Source: Alkalicella caledoniensis
GTDB taxonomy: Bacteria; Bacillota; Proteinivoracia; Proteinivoracales; Proteinivoracaceae
Reading direction: 5' to 3'
Assembly (NCBI RefSeq): GCF_014467015.1
Contig: NZ_CP058559.1
Span: 558,001-622,000, forward strand
DNA: 64,000 nucleotides
Below, one piece after another: positions 34,518 to 44,250 of this stretch (its first letter is position 1; every line of letters begins with the position of its first letter). The position numbers and the translations under genes are program-made. The notes below the pieces were generated by a model. That model was not told the origin of the DNA. It saw nothing but the letters and a program-made list of their open reading frames with translations, and did not search any database.

Positions 34518-36227
34518 TTATGCTATTACGGATCTTAAGTACTCTTCTACTTCCTCAGCTGTGGCTAAAGACATAGCCTTTTCAACTATCTCCTGAGCTT
34601 TCTCTTTTGTAAGGGTTGAAATTAGCTCCCTTGCTGGAAGTATAGATGTTGCACTCATGGAAAACTCATCTAAGCCTAGTCCTAGTAATAGTGGAATAAG
34701 GGGAAGTTCTCCTGCTGCTTCTCCACACATACCTGTCCAGATACCTTCTTTATGTCCATTTTCTATAACCATTTTTATCATCCTTAAAACTCCTGGGTGA
34801 TATGGTGTATATAGATGGGCTATGTTTTGGTTCATTCTATCAACTGCTGTTGAATACTGAATCAAGTCGTTTGTCCCTATGCTGAAGAAGTCCACTTCTT
34901 TAGCAAGGATGTCACTTGTAAGGGCCGCTGTAGGAATCTCTATCATTATACCAACTTCGAAGTCTTTGCTATATACTATGCCCTCTGCCTCAAGATCTTT
35001 TCTAACTTCGTCCATGATGGCATTTGCTTGTCTAACTTCTGTTATGCCAGATACCATTGGATACATGATTTTAAGGTTTCCATACACAGATGCTCTAAGG
35101 AGTGCTCTCAGTTGTGTTTTAAATATATCTGTTTTATCTAGGCAAATCCTTAGTGCCCTATAACCTAAGAATGGATTCATTTCCTTTGGAAGGTTTAGAT
35201 AGGGAATTTCTTTATCTCCACCGATGTCTAGGGTCCTTATAACAACTGGCTTTCCTTCCATACCCTCTAGAACTGTTTTGTATGCTTCAAACTGTTCTTC
35301 TTCTGTTGGTAAGGATGTTCTGTCCATGTATAAAAACTCTGTTCTGTAAAGTCCAATACCTTCAGCACCATTGTTTAATACACCCTTTAGATCGTTTGGT
35401 GTTCCAATGTTTGCTCCAAGCTCCACATGTTTACCATCTTTGGTAGCTGTGTTTTTATCTTTTAGCTCCATCAGTTTTGCACGGTATTCAAGGTATTTTC
35501 TTTGTTCTTCTTTATATTGATTTTTCACATCTTCTGTGGGGTTTACTAGTACTTCACCAGTTTCCCCATTTATTATCACATAGTCTGAATTTGATATTGT
35601 TTCAGTGACTGTACCAAGACCTACCACAGCAGGTATTTCTAAACTCCTTGCCATTATAGCTGTATGGGAAGTTCTACCACCGATATCTGTTACAAAGCCT
35701 AGTACTTTCTCTTTATCCATTTGAGCTGTGTCAGAAGGAGCAAGGTCATGGGCAACTATGATTACTTCTTCATCTAGTTGGCTTATGTTTACCATCTCAA
35801 TACCTAATAGGTTTTTAAGAAGCCTTCCCCCAACATCTTTGATATCTGCCGCTCTTTCTTTCATGTATTCGTTATCCATGGATTCAAATATCTGTACAAA
35901 GGACTTTATGGTTCTATCTAGTATTACCTCTGCATTTTTCTTTTCTGATTTAATTCCATTTTCCACAGAGTTTACAAGTTTAGGATCAGAAAGTACTAGT
36001 AGGTGAGCTTGAAAAATTTCAGCTTTATCTTTACCCATCTTCTGCTGGGCTAACACTTTAATTTTTTCTAGCTGTTCTTTTGATTTCTCCAATGCAGAAT
36101 GGAATCTATTTAATTCAGAAGCAATATCTTCAACAATGTTTTCAGATATATCTATTTCCTCTTCCCTAAGTAACAGTACAGGTGCCATGGAAATACCTTT
36201 GGATGCACCTATTCCTTTTAAAACCAT
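34518..36227 (-). CDS. ptsI: PTS enzyme I (PEP-protein phosphotransferase)
   Basis: A 569-residue cytosolic enzyme of full family length. GGRTSHTAIMARSLEIPAVVG puts the phosphorylated histidine at His188; the HPr-binding helical domain spans ~25-145, and the PEP barrel carries RTEFLYMDR, IGTNDLIQYSTAVDR and GMCGEAAG with the catalytic Cys. It passes phosphate from PEP to HPr for sugar uptake. It lies 11 bp behind ptsH. Confidence 0.97.
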   Translation of the reverse strand: MVLKGIGASKGISMAPVLLLREEEIDISENIVEDIASELNRFHSALEKSKEQLEKIKVLAQQKMGKDKAEIFQAHLLVLSDPKLVNSVENGIKSEKKNAEVILDRTIKSFVQIFESMDNEYMKERAADIKDVGGRLLKNLLGIEMVNISQLDEEVIIVAHDLAPSDTAQMDKEKVLGFVTDIGGRTSHTAIMARSLEIPAVVGLGTVTETISNSDYVIINGETGEVLVNPTEDVKNQYKEEQRKYLEYRAKLMELKDKNTATKDGKHVELGANIGTPNDLKGVLNNGAEGIGLYRTEFLYMDRTSLPTEEEQFEAYKTVLEGMEGKPVVIRTLDIGGDKEIPYLNLPKEMNPFLGYRALRICLDKTDIFKTQLRALLRASVYGNLKIMYPMVSGITEVRQANAIMDEVRKDLEAEGIVYSKDFEVGIMIEIPTAALTSDILAKEVDFFSIGTNDLIQYSTAVDRMNQNIAHLYTPYHPGVLRMIKMVIENGHKEGIWTGMCGEAAGELPLIPLLLGLGLDEFSMSATSILPARELISTLTKEKAQEIVEKAMSLATAEEVEEYLRSVIA

Positions 36228-36238
36228 TTAATCACTCC

Positions 36239-36502
36239 CTATTCGCCAAAATTGTTATCAAATAGTTCCTTAATGGCTGCTAATGCTTCTTGCTCGTCAG
36301 CACCACTTGCTTTTAAAGTTACTTCAGTTCCTTCGTTAGCTCCAAGGGCCATTATACCCATAATACTTTTAGCATTTACATCACCTTCACCCTTTGAAAT
36401 AGTGATTTCTGAAGTAAATTTTGATGCTGTTTGCACAAGTAGGGCAGCAGGTCTTGCATGTAAACCTGTTTTATTTGTCACTGTTAATTTCATCTCTGTC
36501 AT
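36239..36502 (-). CDS. ptsH: phosphocarrier protein HPr
   Basis: An 87-residue protein with His15 in GLHARPAA (phosphorylated by enzyme I) and Ser46 in NAKSIMGIM (target of HPr kinase in Firmicutes). Those positions are standard only if translation starts at the ATG at 36502, which lies behind AAGGAGG. Ser46 implies that carbon catabolite control through HPr is intact. First gene of ptsHI. Confidence 0.97.
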   Translation of the reverse strand: MTEMKLTVTNKTGLHARPAALLVQTASKFTSEITISKGEGDVNAKSIMGIMALGANEGTEVTLKASGADEQEALAAIKELFDNNFGE

Positions 36503-36668
36503 TTGAAAATTCCTCCTTAAAATAATTTAAAAAATCGTACATTTCTTATTCTAAACTATTTTTTGTTATAAGTCGAGTTTTAACACATTAAACCAACAAA
36601 AAAATATATGTATAGGATAAAATTAAGACTTTTACAGTAATTAAATTCACATTTTCTCAAACCATGCA

Positions 36669-36697
36669 AAAAACCCATGGAAAATTCCATGGGTTTT
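36669..36697 (-). terminator. terminator of the iron-transport operon
   Basis: AAAACCCATGGAA, two-base centre, TTCCATGGGTTTT, then T residues on the minus strand. Confidence 0.75.
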
Positions 36698-36776
36698 GCA
36701 GAGAAAATATATTTAAGGGGGATCAATGAGTACATTAATTATAACATATTATCCGTATATCTATGTTAAGTTTAGG

Positions 36777-37826
36777 TTACTTTTCATTAAGAACAGAAAC
36801 AAATCCTGGTAAAATACCCAGTTTTATCATAGTACCTATTTCGTAATCCATACTTGGGTGAAGTTGCATGGAAATCTTTTGTTTAAAATCACCCTTTTGT
36901 ATACCAACAACTGCATCTATTGTGTTACCCCCATAGACCTTAGAAAGTAACACAGATTCTATTGGCCCATTTTCTTCAACTTGAAAGCTATCGGGTCTAA
37001 CAGATAACTTTACATTAGTTCCTGTTTTAAGGCCTGTGGAATTATTACAGGTTATTTCTGCAAAGGGAGTAATAACTCGACCATCTTCTCCCACCACACC
37101 TTTTATAATATTAGTATGTCCAACAAAGTTTGCCACAAAGGAGTTTACAGGAAATTGGTAAATTTCTTTGGGGCTCCCAATTTGTTGAACTTTTCCATCT
37201 TTCATAACAACTATTTTATCAGATATGGCTAAGGCATCCTTTTGGTCATGACTTACAAACACAGCCGTAGCTCCAGCTTCTTTAATAATTCTTTTAACTT
37301 CAACCCGCATGCAGATCCTTAAATCTGCATCAAGATTACTAAAGGGCTCATCTAACAAAACAACCACTGGCCTTCTAGCTAAAGCTCTGGCTATGGCCAC
37401 ACGTTGTTGTTGTCCCCCAGAGAGTTCGTGGGGAAAACGACTTTCATATCCCTTTAAGCTAACTAGTTCTAATACTTCATGGGTTCTTGACTTCTTGTCC
37501 TTTCCTCTATAACCAAATCCTATGTTATCAATTACATTCAAGTGCGGAAATAGGGCATAGTCTTGGAACACCATCCCAATATTTCTTCTTTCTGGAGGAA
37601 TCCATCTATTTTCATCAAAAATCCGATTACCTCCTAGCTCAATAACTCCGCTGTCTGCCCTCTCAAATCCTGCTAATAATCTTAAGGTAGTAGTTTTTCC
37701 ACAACCACTAGGTCCTAGAAGTGTCACAATTTCTCCCTTTTGTAGTATTAAGGATAGATCAGATACTGCTGGTAAGTCAGAACCTCTATATGTTTTGGAT
37801 ATCTTTTTTAGCTCGATTGCATTCAT
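36777..37826 (-). CDS. fbpC: Fe(III) ABC transporter ATP-binding protein
   Basis: A 349-residue importer ATPase with Walker A LLGPSGCGKTTTLRLL, signature LSGGQQQRVAIARAL and Walker B VVLLDEPFSNLDADL, then a TOBE-like regulatory domain from ~240. It powers the permease encoded 15 bp upstream. The iron assignment rests on the operon's binding protein. Confidence 0.92.
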   Translation of the reverse strand: MNAIELKKISKTYRGSDLPAVSDLSLILQKGEIVTLLGPSGCGKTTTLRLLAGFERADSGVIELGGNRIFDENRWIPPERRNIGMVFQDYALFPHLNVIDNIGFGYRGKDKKSRTHEVLELVSLKGYESRFPHELSGGQQQRVAIARALARRPVVVLLDEPFSNLDADLRICMRVEVKRIIKEAGATAVFVSHDQKDALAISDKIVVMKDGKVQQIGSPKEIYQFPVNSFVANFVGHTNIIKGVVGEDGRVITPFAEITCNNSTGLKTGTNVKLSVRPDSFQVEENGPIESVLLSKVYGGNTIDAVVGIQKGDFKQKISMQLHPSMDYEIGTMIKLGILPGFVSVLNEK

Positions 37827-37841
37827 CTTATCACCTCTGGC

Positions 37842-39488
37842 CTAGTATTTGTTTAGCATCCACTTAAGTGGGATCACAGATATCAATATAATTAGTAGTG
37901 CTGCTGGAGCTGCCAAGTGATAAACTGATTCACTTGTTTCAACCCAAATTCTTACTGCCAAGGTATCAAAGCCAGGTGGACGTAGCAAAAGGGTTGCTGG
38001 CAGTTCTTTAATGGAGCTTACAAATACCAAGGCCCCTCCTGCAAGGACCCCTGGCGAAATAAGTGGTAAAATAACTCTGACCAGAACTTTCCATGGGGAA
38101 TAACCTAAACTCCTAGCTCCTTCATCAATTCTAGGTGAAAGAAGGCTAAGGGATGATTCTCCTGCTTGCATACATTGGGGTAGAAATCTTATTACATAAG
38201 CTACACTAATAATAATAAATGTGTTGTATAGCATAGGTATATAGCGGTTAAACACAAAAACTAATCCCAGTGCCACAATAACTCCAGGCAATGAATACCC
38301 TGAATAGCTCAGTTTATCTATAACCTTTGTAAACGTAGAAGGATACCTAGATTTAAGGTATACAATTGGTAAAGATACAACCACTGAAACCATAGCTGCT
38401 AATCCAGCAACTTTTACACTGTTAAAGGCAAACTGCCAAAATCTCTGATCTAAAGCCCCAGCTACTATACCTTGTCTAGACCAATAAAGGAGCACTATAA
38501 TTGGTAAAACAAAAGATAGGGTGAAAACTAAAAGTATAAAAATAAGTCCAGGGACTTTAAGTCCTTTTATATCTAAAGCTTCGGCTTTTTTAAATGTGCT
38601 ACCGACTTGGTGGAATTTCTGTTTCCTTTTAGTTCTCCCTTCTAAATATAAAACCCCCAGGGTTAATACTATGAGAACCAAGCTTAAAACCGTTGCAGAA
38701 ATGTTATCATAGCTTCCCATCTGATAGTAAATTGCAGATGTAAATGTTGTATACCTGAGCATGGCTATCGCTCCAAAATCTGAAAGTACATATAGGGCTA
38801 TCAGTATTGCACCTGCACCTATGGCAGGTCTTAGTAAAGGTAGGTTAACTTTAGTTAATATACCCCATGTATTCATTCCCAGAGATTTGGCAGCTTCTTC
38901 ATAGTTAGCATTCATTTTCTTCATAGCAGATGAAGCAATTAAAAAAACGTAAGGGTAAGTGAACATTGTTAGTACAAATACAACACCCCAAAAGGAGTAA
39001 ATATCCAAGGGTGAATTACCAAACAAGTCATATGCCCAGCCACGAGGGCCAAGTATAATGATATATGTCACTGCTCCAACATAAGGGGGGATTACAAGGG
39101 GTAAAGCTAACATCCATTGCCAGTACTTTTTACCAGGGATGTTGCAACGCTCCACTAAGAAAGCTAAGGAAACTCCTATGGTTGTAGCTAATAATGTTAC
39201 CATAAAAGTTAAGCTCAGGGTGTTTTGTAATATCATAGGTATCCTTGAATCTAATAGTCTCATCCAACGATCAGTTCCAGCAAAAACTGATCTCCATACC
39301 ACGTAAACAAGGGGAAAAGCCATTACCACCGAAGTGATAAGGGCTAAAAAAAATAAAATGGCATCAGGTGGCTCCCCAACCCAAAAATTTTGCCAAATTT
39401 TCCTACTAAAAGCCCAAAAGGTTCGATTTAATCGAACCTTAGGCTGGGAGCTATTAGATTTATTTGGTATGTCATTTGCTTTATTCAT
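37842..39488 (-). CDS. fbpB: Fe(III) ABC transporter permease, fused two-domain
   Basis: A 548-residue membrane protein with about 12 helices. Each half has an EAA loop that docks on the ATPase: EAAKSLGMNTWGILTKVNLPL and EGARSLGYSPWKVLVRVILPL. This fused layout is normal for the FbpB/SfuB family. It is the middle gene of the operon. Confidence 0.92.
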   Translation of the reverse strand: MNKANDIPNKSNSSQPKVRLNRTFWAFSRKIWQNFWVGEPPDAILFFLALITSVVMAFPLVYVVWRSVFAGTDRWMRLLDSRIPMILQNTLSLTFMVTLLATTIGVSLAFLVERCNIPGKKYWQWMLALPLVIPPYVGAVTYIIILGPRGWAYDLFGNSPLDIYSFWGVVFVLTMFTYPYVFLIASSAMKKMNANYEEAAKSLGMNTWGILTKVNLPLLRPAIGAGAILIALYVLSDFGAIAMLRYTTFTSAIYYQMGSYDNISATVLSLVLIVLTLGVLYLEGRTKRKQKFHQVGSTFKKAEALDIKGLKVPGLIFILLVFTLSFVLPIIVLLYWSRQGIVAGALDQRFWQFAFNSVKVAGLAAMVSVVVSLPIVYLKSRYPSTFTKVIDKLSYSGYSLPGVIVALGLVFVFNRYIPMLYNTFIIISVAYVIRFLPQCMQAGESSLSLLSPRIDEGARSLGYSPWKVLVRVILPLISPGVLAGGALVFVSSIKELPATLLLRPPGFDTLAVRIWVETSESVYHLAAPAALLIILISVIPLKWMLNKY

Positions 39489-39519
39489 AGCATTTCTCCC
39501 ATTTGATTTTTTTTTTAAA

Positions 39520-40557
39520 CTATCTAATTTCTAGGTCTAGTCCTGATCTCTCAATTAATTCTTTAGTATCTAGCCAGTGTTTTCCAAGATCTTTAAGTGG
39601 CATACCGTGAACTTTATACTCATTTATTGTAGCAGCTTCTTCTATAGCTTCTATCTCTGGGTTAATAGGAACCTCAAGGGAAGCATATGAAAATTCCCTT
39701 TGATTTTCTGCTTTTAAAATCCAATCTAAAAAGATTTTAGCGTTATCAGAGTTTGGAGATCCTTGAACAAAACCAACACCTGCAGCATTTAGTACAGCAC
39801 CCATCTCACCTTCACCTTGGTCTGGATAGATTACTCCTACATTGTTATTTTCAGGTTCTCTTAATTGCTGGTGGTAGTAGTAGTTGTTTACTAGACCAAA
39901 CTTGAATTCTCCTGCTCCTACAGCTCTACGAATATCTCCATGCCCCTGGGTTATGGCCCCAGCGGTATTCTTGATTAAGGATAACCATTCTAAGGTCTTT
40001 TCGTCGCCCCACTGGGTTCTTAGTGCAGAAACATGTCCTATCATACCACCATTACCACCACGGGTAATTGCGTATTCCCCTGCCCACTTAGGGTCTATTA
40101 ATTCCCAAACATTTTTTGGCATATCTTCTTCTGAAATAAGGTCTTTATTGTAGATAAATACTCTAGTTCTAGCGGAAAGGGCAAACCAAGAGTTATCATC
40201 GGCACGGTACTTTTCATCAATTGTTTCTATACCTTCAGGAGTATAACCTTGTAAAAATCCTTCCATTCGAAGGTTTTCCAATGCTCCAATATCATTGGAG
40301 ATCACTACATCGGCTTGTACATTATTTTTTTCCTCTTTCAATCTATTAAAAACACCTTCTCCTGCATGTAAAGCTTTAACAGTTATACCTGTTTCAGTTT
40401 GAAATTTATCCAGTAAAGGTTGTACAAAATTTTCATTTCTAGATGAGTAGATAACAAGTTCATTTGAGTCACTTGAGCTCGTAGACCCACAACCTGCTGC
40501 TAAACCCACTACTAAAATAATTGATAAAACTAATGCAGTAACTTTAAATCTCTTCAT
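39520..40557 (-). CDS. fbpA: Fe(III)-binding lipoprotein
   Basis: A 345-residue substrate-binding protein with signal LVVGLAAGC (Cys23 lipidated). NELVIYSSRNENFVQPLLDKF opens the ferric-binding fold, and FGLVNNYYYHQQL supplies the adjacent tyrosines that bind Fe(III) in FbpA-type proteins. ATG follows AGGAGG. Two Fur-like sequences lie within 140 bp upstream, consistent with iron control. First gene of fbpABC. Confidence 0.92.
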   Translation of the reverse strand: MKRFKVTALVLSIILVVGLAAGCGSTSSSDSNELVIYSSRNENFVQPLLDKFQTETGITVKALHAGEGVFNRLKEEKNNVQADVVISNDIGALENLRMEGFLQGYTPEGIETIDEKYRADDNSWFALSARTRVFIYNKDLISEEDMPKNVWELIDPKWAGEYAITRGGNGGMIGHVSALRTQWGDEKTLEWLSLIKNTAGAITQGHGDIRRAVGAGEFKFGLVNNYYYHQQLREPENNNVGVIYPDQGEGEMGAVLNAAGVGFVQGSPNSDNAKIFLDWILKAENQREFSYASLEVPINPEIEAIEEAATINEYKVHGMPLKDLGKHWLDTKELIERSGLDLEIR

Positions 40558-40604
40558 TATTAGATTCCTCCTGTGAATTGTTTCTCAATTTGTTCCGGGG
40601 CCAA

Positions 40605-40619
40605 TGATAATCTTTCTCA
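40605..40619 (-). promoter_or_regulatory. Fur-box-like site 1
   Basis: TGATAATCTTTCTCA matches the 7-1-7 Fur consensus TGATAATNATTATCA at all but two positions; 48 bp upstream of the fbpA start. Confidence 0.5.
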
Positions 40620-40677
40620 CTATAACTTAAAAAAATATAATTATAGTAAATTTTATGATTGTGTATCCGTAGTTAAT

Positions 40678-40692
40678 TGAGAATATTTTTCA
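40678..40692 (-). promoter_or_regulatory. Fur-box-like site 2
   Basis: TGAGAATATTTTTCA differs from the same consensus at three positions; about 120 bp upstream of fbpA. Confidence 0.4.
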
Positions 40693-40712
40693 TTTGTCTA
40701 AAGCTATTATAA

Positions 40713-40753
40713 AATAATCCCGACTAAAAAGCAATGCTTTTGTCGGGATTATT
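40713..40753. terminator. terminator downstream of mscS
   Basis: AATAATCCCGAC pairs with GTCGGGATTATT around an inner AGC/GCT hairpin; T-rich on both sides. Confidence 0.85.
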
Positions 40754-40775
40754 TTTATATATTTTTTTATAATGA

Positions 40776-41609
40776 CTATTGAGTAATGTTTACTCTTCTT
40801 GGATAAGGGATTTCGATATTATTTTCGTTGAATGCTTCTTTTGTATACAGTCTTATTACCCTTTCAATCTTCCATTGATTCATGGGTGTTGTTTGGGCTA
40901 CTATTCTTAAAACAACTTCACTGTCACCAAAATTAGATACACCCAAAACCGTAGGGCCTTCTACTATTTCTGGGAAGTCTTGTTTAACTTTTTCCATGGC
41001 ACCTTCAAGGACACTGAAAACGTTGTTTAAGTTTTCTTCATATGCTACTGGGATATCAACCATAGCCCGCATTTCACCTATTGAAAGATTTGTAACCTTA
41101 TCCACCGACCCATTTGGTATAATATGAATTTCTCCTGAAAAGTCCCTTAATTTTGTTACCCTTAGTCCAATATCTGTAACAACACCTGAAAGCCCAGAAA
41201 TCTTGACATAATCGCCAACTGAGAACTGATCTTCAAATAAGATAAAGAACCCTGTCAAAACATCCCGAACTAATCCTTGTGCACCAAAACCCAAGGCCAC
41301 CCCTACAACACCGGCTCCTGCTAAAAGTGATGTGGTAGAAAATCCTAACTCTGCTAATATCATCATTCCAGCAAATAGATAGATCCCATATTTTAAAAAA
41401 CTTTTACTTATTGCTGAGAGGGTCTTTATCTTCCTCTCATCAATGTATTTCTGACTTGCGAAAAACTTATCCACTAATTTGGATATTATTTTCAATACAT
41501 ATATGGCTAAAAAAATTATAACGATGATTCGGAATGAATTTTTCAAAAAACTGAGTACTAGCTCCACTGATACTACTTCGTCAATAAAGTTGGTTAAGTT
41601 TTGAAACAT
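40776..41609 (-). CDS. mscS: small-conductance mechanosensitive channel
   Basis: A 277-residue protein: membrane helices at ~20-45 and ~65-110, then the pore-lining helix GAGVVGVALGFGAQGLVRDVLTG and the cytoplasmic beta domain (DQFSVGDYVKISGLSGVVTDIGLRVTKLRDFSGEI, near 133-165). It opens on membrane tension to release solutes on osmotic downshock. Length and motifs match the MscS/YnaI class without extra helices. Confidence 0.93.
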   Translation of the reverse strand: MFQNLTNFIDEVVSVELVLSFLKNSFRIIVIIFLAIYVLKIISKLVDKFFASQKYIDERKIKTLSAISKSFLKYGIYLFAGMMILAELGFSTTSLLAGAGVVGVALGFGAQGLVRDVLTGFFILFEDQFSVGDYVKISGLSGVVTDIGLRVTKLRDFSGEIHIIPNGSVDKVTNLSIGEMRAMVDIPVAYEENLNNVFSVLEGAMEKVKQDFPEIVEGPTVLGVSNFGDSEVVLRIVAQTTPMNQWKIERVIRLYTKEAFNENNIEIPYPRRVNITQ

Positions 41610-41633
41610 CTAACTCCTCCTTCCTTTAGATAT

Positions 41634-42788
41634 TTACTTTTTTAAAAATTTCGTATCATTTAATTTCTCTGGGTTAGTAAATAGGTCATATGCCGTCAAA
41701 GCCATGGCCTTAATACCTATTAACATCTGCTCAAAGCCTTCTTTAGTACCTGCTGCAGCTGAAAATTCTTTGGTATGACCAGCTATATCTGAAGAACATA
41801 TTTTTACAAAGGGATGGATTGCTGGCACAACATGACTAACATTTCCCATATCTAAAGACCCATGATCAGAGCCTTTGTGAATATCTTTAGGATTTACGCC
41901 TAGTTTTATAAGATTGTTGTCGTATAGGTCAGAAATATACTCATTTGTTACCATATCATCATATGATTCCTCGTAGTTTTTGATTTCAACAGTGCAGCCT
42001 GTCACCATTGCGGCACCGTGGGCACATTTTTTAACCTTTTCAATGACTACTTTTAACTGCTCTTTTTTCATTGCCCTGACATAAAACTGTCCTTGGGTAT
42101 GATCTGGTATTATATTTGCTGCGTCTCCACCTTTACTTATTATACCATGAATCCTTACATCAGAAGGCAACTGTTGTCTTAATGTACTTATAGCAACATA
42201 CATGTTGACTAGGGCATCAAGGGCATTTATTCCCTTATGTGGCGAAGCTGCCCCGTGGGCAGGCTTTCCATAAAAATCAAATTGTAATGCTTCCATTGCC
42301 ATGGATGATCCACTACTTTCATAGGCTTGAGCTGGGTGTACCATAAGGGCAGCATCTATGGTATTAAAAACTCCCTGTTCCACCATTGCAACTTTTCCCC
42401 CATCAGTCTCTTCCGCAGGAGTGCCTATGACCAAGATGGCCCCCCCTAGGCTATCCACAACTTCCTTGAGAGCTACCCCTGCCATAACAGCTGACACTCC
42501 TATAAGGTTATGACCACATCCATGTCCTAACTCAGGCAGTGCATCATACTCTGCTAAAAGGGCTATGGTGGGGCCATGACTTTTCCCCTTATATGTAGCT
42601 CTAAAGGCAGTTTTCATACTGGCTATACCCTCTTCTATGGCAAAGTCTTCCTCTTTAAGCTTCTTGATAAGTGCTTGAGATCCTTTAATTTCCTTATGTC
42701 CTAATTCTGGATTATCCCAAATGTATTTTGATATACTGTAATACTCTTCTTTGCTATCATCGAGAAATTTGAGAATATGGTCACGCAT
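41634..42788 (-). CDS. M20-family amidohydrolase, copy 1
   Basis: A 384-residue metallopeptidase of the M20D/ACY1L2 type (aminoacylase, p-aminobenzoyl-glutamate hydrolase relatives). LAEYDALPELGHGCGHN binds the metals; GTPAEETDGGK and a dimerisation lid domain (GKPAHGAASPHKGINALDA) follow. It hydrolyses an amide bond of an N-acyl or N-aryl amino acid; the substrate is unknown. It is a close paralogue of the gene upstream at 42951, evidently an old tandem duplication. Confidence 0.9.
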   Translation of the reverse strand: MRDHILKFLDDSKEEYYSISKYIWDNPELGHKEIKGSQALIKKLKEEDFAIEEGIASMKTAFRATYKGKSHGPTIALLAEYDALPELGHGCGHNLIGVSAVMAGVALKEVVDSLGGAILVIGTPAEETDGGKVAMVEQGVFNTIDAALMVHPAQAYESSGSSMAMEALQFDFYGKPAHGAASPHKGINALDALVNMYVAISTLRQQLPSDVRIHGIISKGGDAANIIPDHTQGQFYVRAMKKEQLKVVIEKVKKCAHGAAMVTGCTVEIKNYEESYDDMVTNEYISDLYDNNLIKLGVNPKDIHKGSDHGSLDMGNVSHVVPAIHPFVKICSSDIAGHTKEFSAAAGTKEGFEQMLIGIKAMALTAYDLFTNPEKLNDTKFLKK

Positions 42789-42911
42789 TTAAACTACCCC
42801 CTAAAATATTCTAATCATAGTATTATATTAACCCACTATTTATATGAAAACAAGAATCTTATGCTTTCTTATGTCTATATTAAAGTAAACTATTGATCAT
42901 TTATTAACACT

Positions 42912-42938
42912 AAAAAAACGCCTCATGGAGAGGCGCTT
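42912..42938 (-). terminator. terminator between the two M20 genes
   Basis: CGCCTC, loop ATGGA, GAGGCG, with seven T residues on the minus strand; the two amidohydrolases are thus separate transcripts. Confidence 0.85.
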
Positions 42939-42950
42939 GATTACTTCCTT

Positions 42951-44099
42951 TTAAGTTCCTTTAACTTTCTTTAAATTCTCTTCATCTGATAGCAGGTCAA
43001 ATCCTGTAAGAGCCATGGCTTTTATTCCATATAACATTTGATCAAAGCCTTCTTCACTACCTGCTGCATCTCTAAATTCTTTTGTGTGCCCTGCTATATC
43101 TGATGCACAAATCTTTGTATATGGATGAATTGCTGGCACCACTTGACTCACGTTTCCGATGTCCGATGAACCATGACTGGTCTTTTCTTGGATTTGATCA
43201 ATTGTTATCCCCACAGCCATTAAGTTTTCTGTGTATAGTTGGGACAATAGTTGATTTGTTATAAGGTTATCATATGTTTCCTCATAATTTGAGATCTCCA
43301 AGGTACAACCTGTCATAAGTGCAGCACCCTCTGCGCATTTTTTTACTTTCTCAATAACTTCTTGTAAGTATTCTTTTTTCATAGCCCTAATATAAAATTG
43401 ACCTTGGGTATGATCAGGTATAATGTTTGCTGCATCTCCCCCCTTTGATATGATCCCATGGATTCTTACATCGGAAGTTAGCTGTTGCCTAAGGGTACTA
43501 ACAGCAACATAAAAATTTACCAAAGCATCTAATGCGTTTACACCTTTATGGGGTGATGCAGCCCCATGGGCTGGTTTTCCGTAAAAGTCAAATTGTAGTG
43601 CTTCCATGGCTAAGGAAGTTCCACTGCTTATATAGTCCCTTGAGGGATGTATCATTAGTGCAGCATCCACATAATTAAATATTCCTGCTTCAACCATTTT
43701 AACCTTACCACCATAAGTTTCTTCCGCTGGTGTACCTATGACTAAAATCCGGCCACCAAAAGTATCTACCACTTCTTTTAAGCTAACTGCCGATAGGGCA
43801 GCAGCTACACCAATCATATTGTGACCACATCCATGACCTAACTGGGGTAGTGCATCGTATTCCCCTAGAAATGCGATTGTTGGACCATCTTTGTCACTTT
43901 TATAACTGGCTATAAAACCAGTTTCTAGATTTGCTACGTTTTTTTCTATTTCAAAGCCTTCAGAAGCTATTTTTTTTGTAAGTGCTTCTACTGCTTTGTA
44001 TTCTTTGTTGCCTAGCTCGGGGTTCTCCCATATATACCTAGACAAACTATAGTATTCGTCCCTTTTACAATCAATTATCTCAATTATTTTATCCTTCAA
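42951..44099 (-). CDS. M20-family amidohydrolase, copy 2
   Basis: A 382-residue enzyme with the same layout as the 41634 gene: LGEYDALPQLGHGCGHN and GTPAEETYGGK at the metal site, and the lid GKPAHGAASPHKGVNALDA. The whole central domain is almost identical to copy 1, while the C-terminal third (SQLYTENLMAVGITIDQIQE) differs more, suggesting specialised substrates. Function otherwise as for copy 1. Confidence 0.9.
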   Translation of the reverse strand: MKDKIIEIIDCKRDEYYSLSRYIWENPELGNKEYKAVEALTKKIASEGFEIEKNVANLETGFIASYKSDKDGPTIAFLGEYDALPQLGHGCGHNMIGVAAALSAVSLKEVVDTFGGRILVIGTPAEETYGGKVKMVEAGIFNYVDAALMIHPSRDYISSGTSLAMEALQFDFYGKPAHGAASPHKGVNALDALVNFYVAVSTLRQQLTSDVRIHGIISKGGDAANIIPDHTQGQFYIRAMKKEYLQEVIEKVKKCAEGAALMTGCTLEISNYEETYDNLITNQLLSQLYTENLMAVGITIDQIQEKTSHGSSDIGNVSQVVPAIHPYTKICASDIAGHTKEFRDAAGSEEGFDQMLYGIKAMALTGFDLLSDEENLKKVKGT

Positions 44100-44250
44100 A
44101 ATATAGCCTCCTCATTTAATATTACATCTATTTTACATCTTTAACGCATTAAAGACAATATCAGCGTAATATTTTTTTAGATAGCAGGAATAAACCATTC
44201 GCTTCTAGAAATATATAGAGACTATATTTTTCTTGAGAAAGGGAGTCTAT

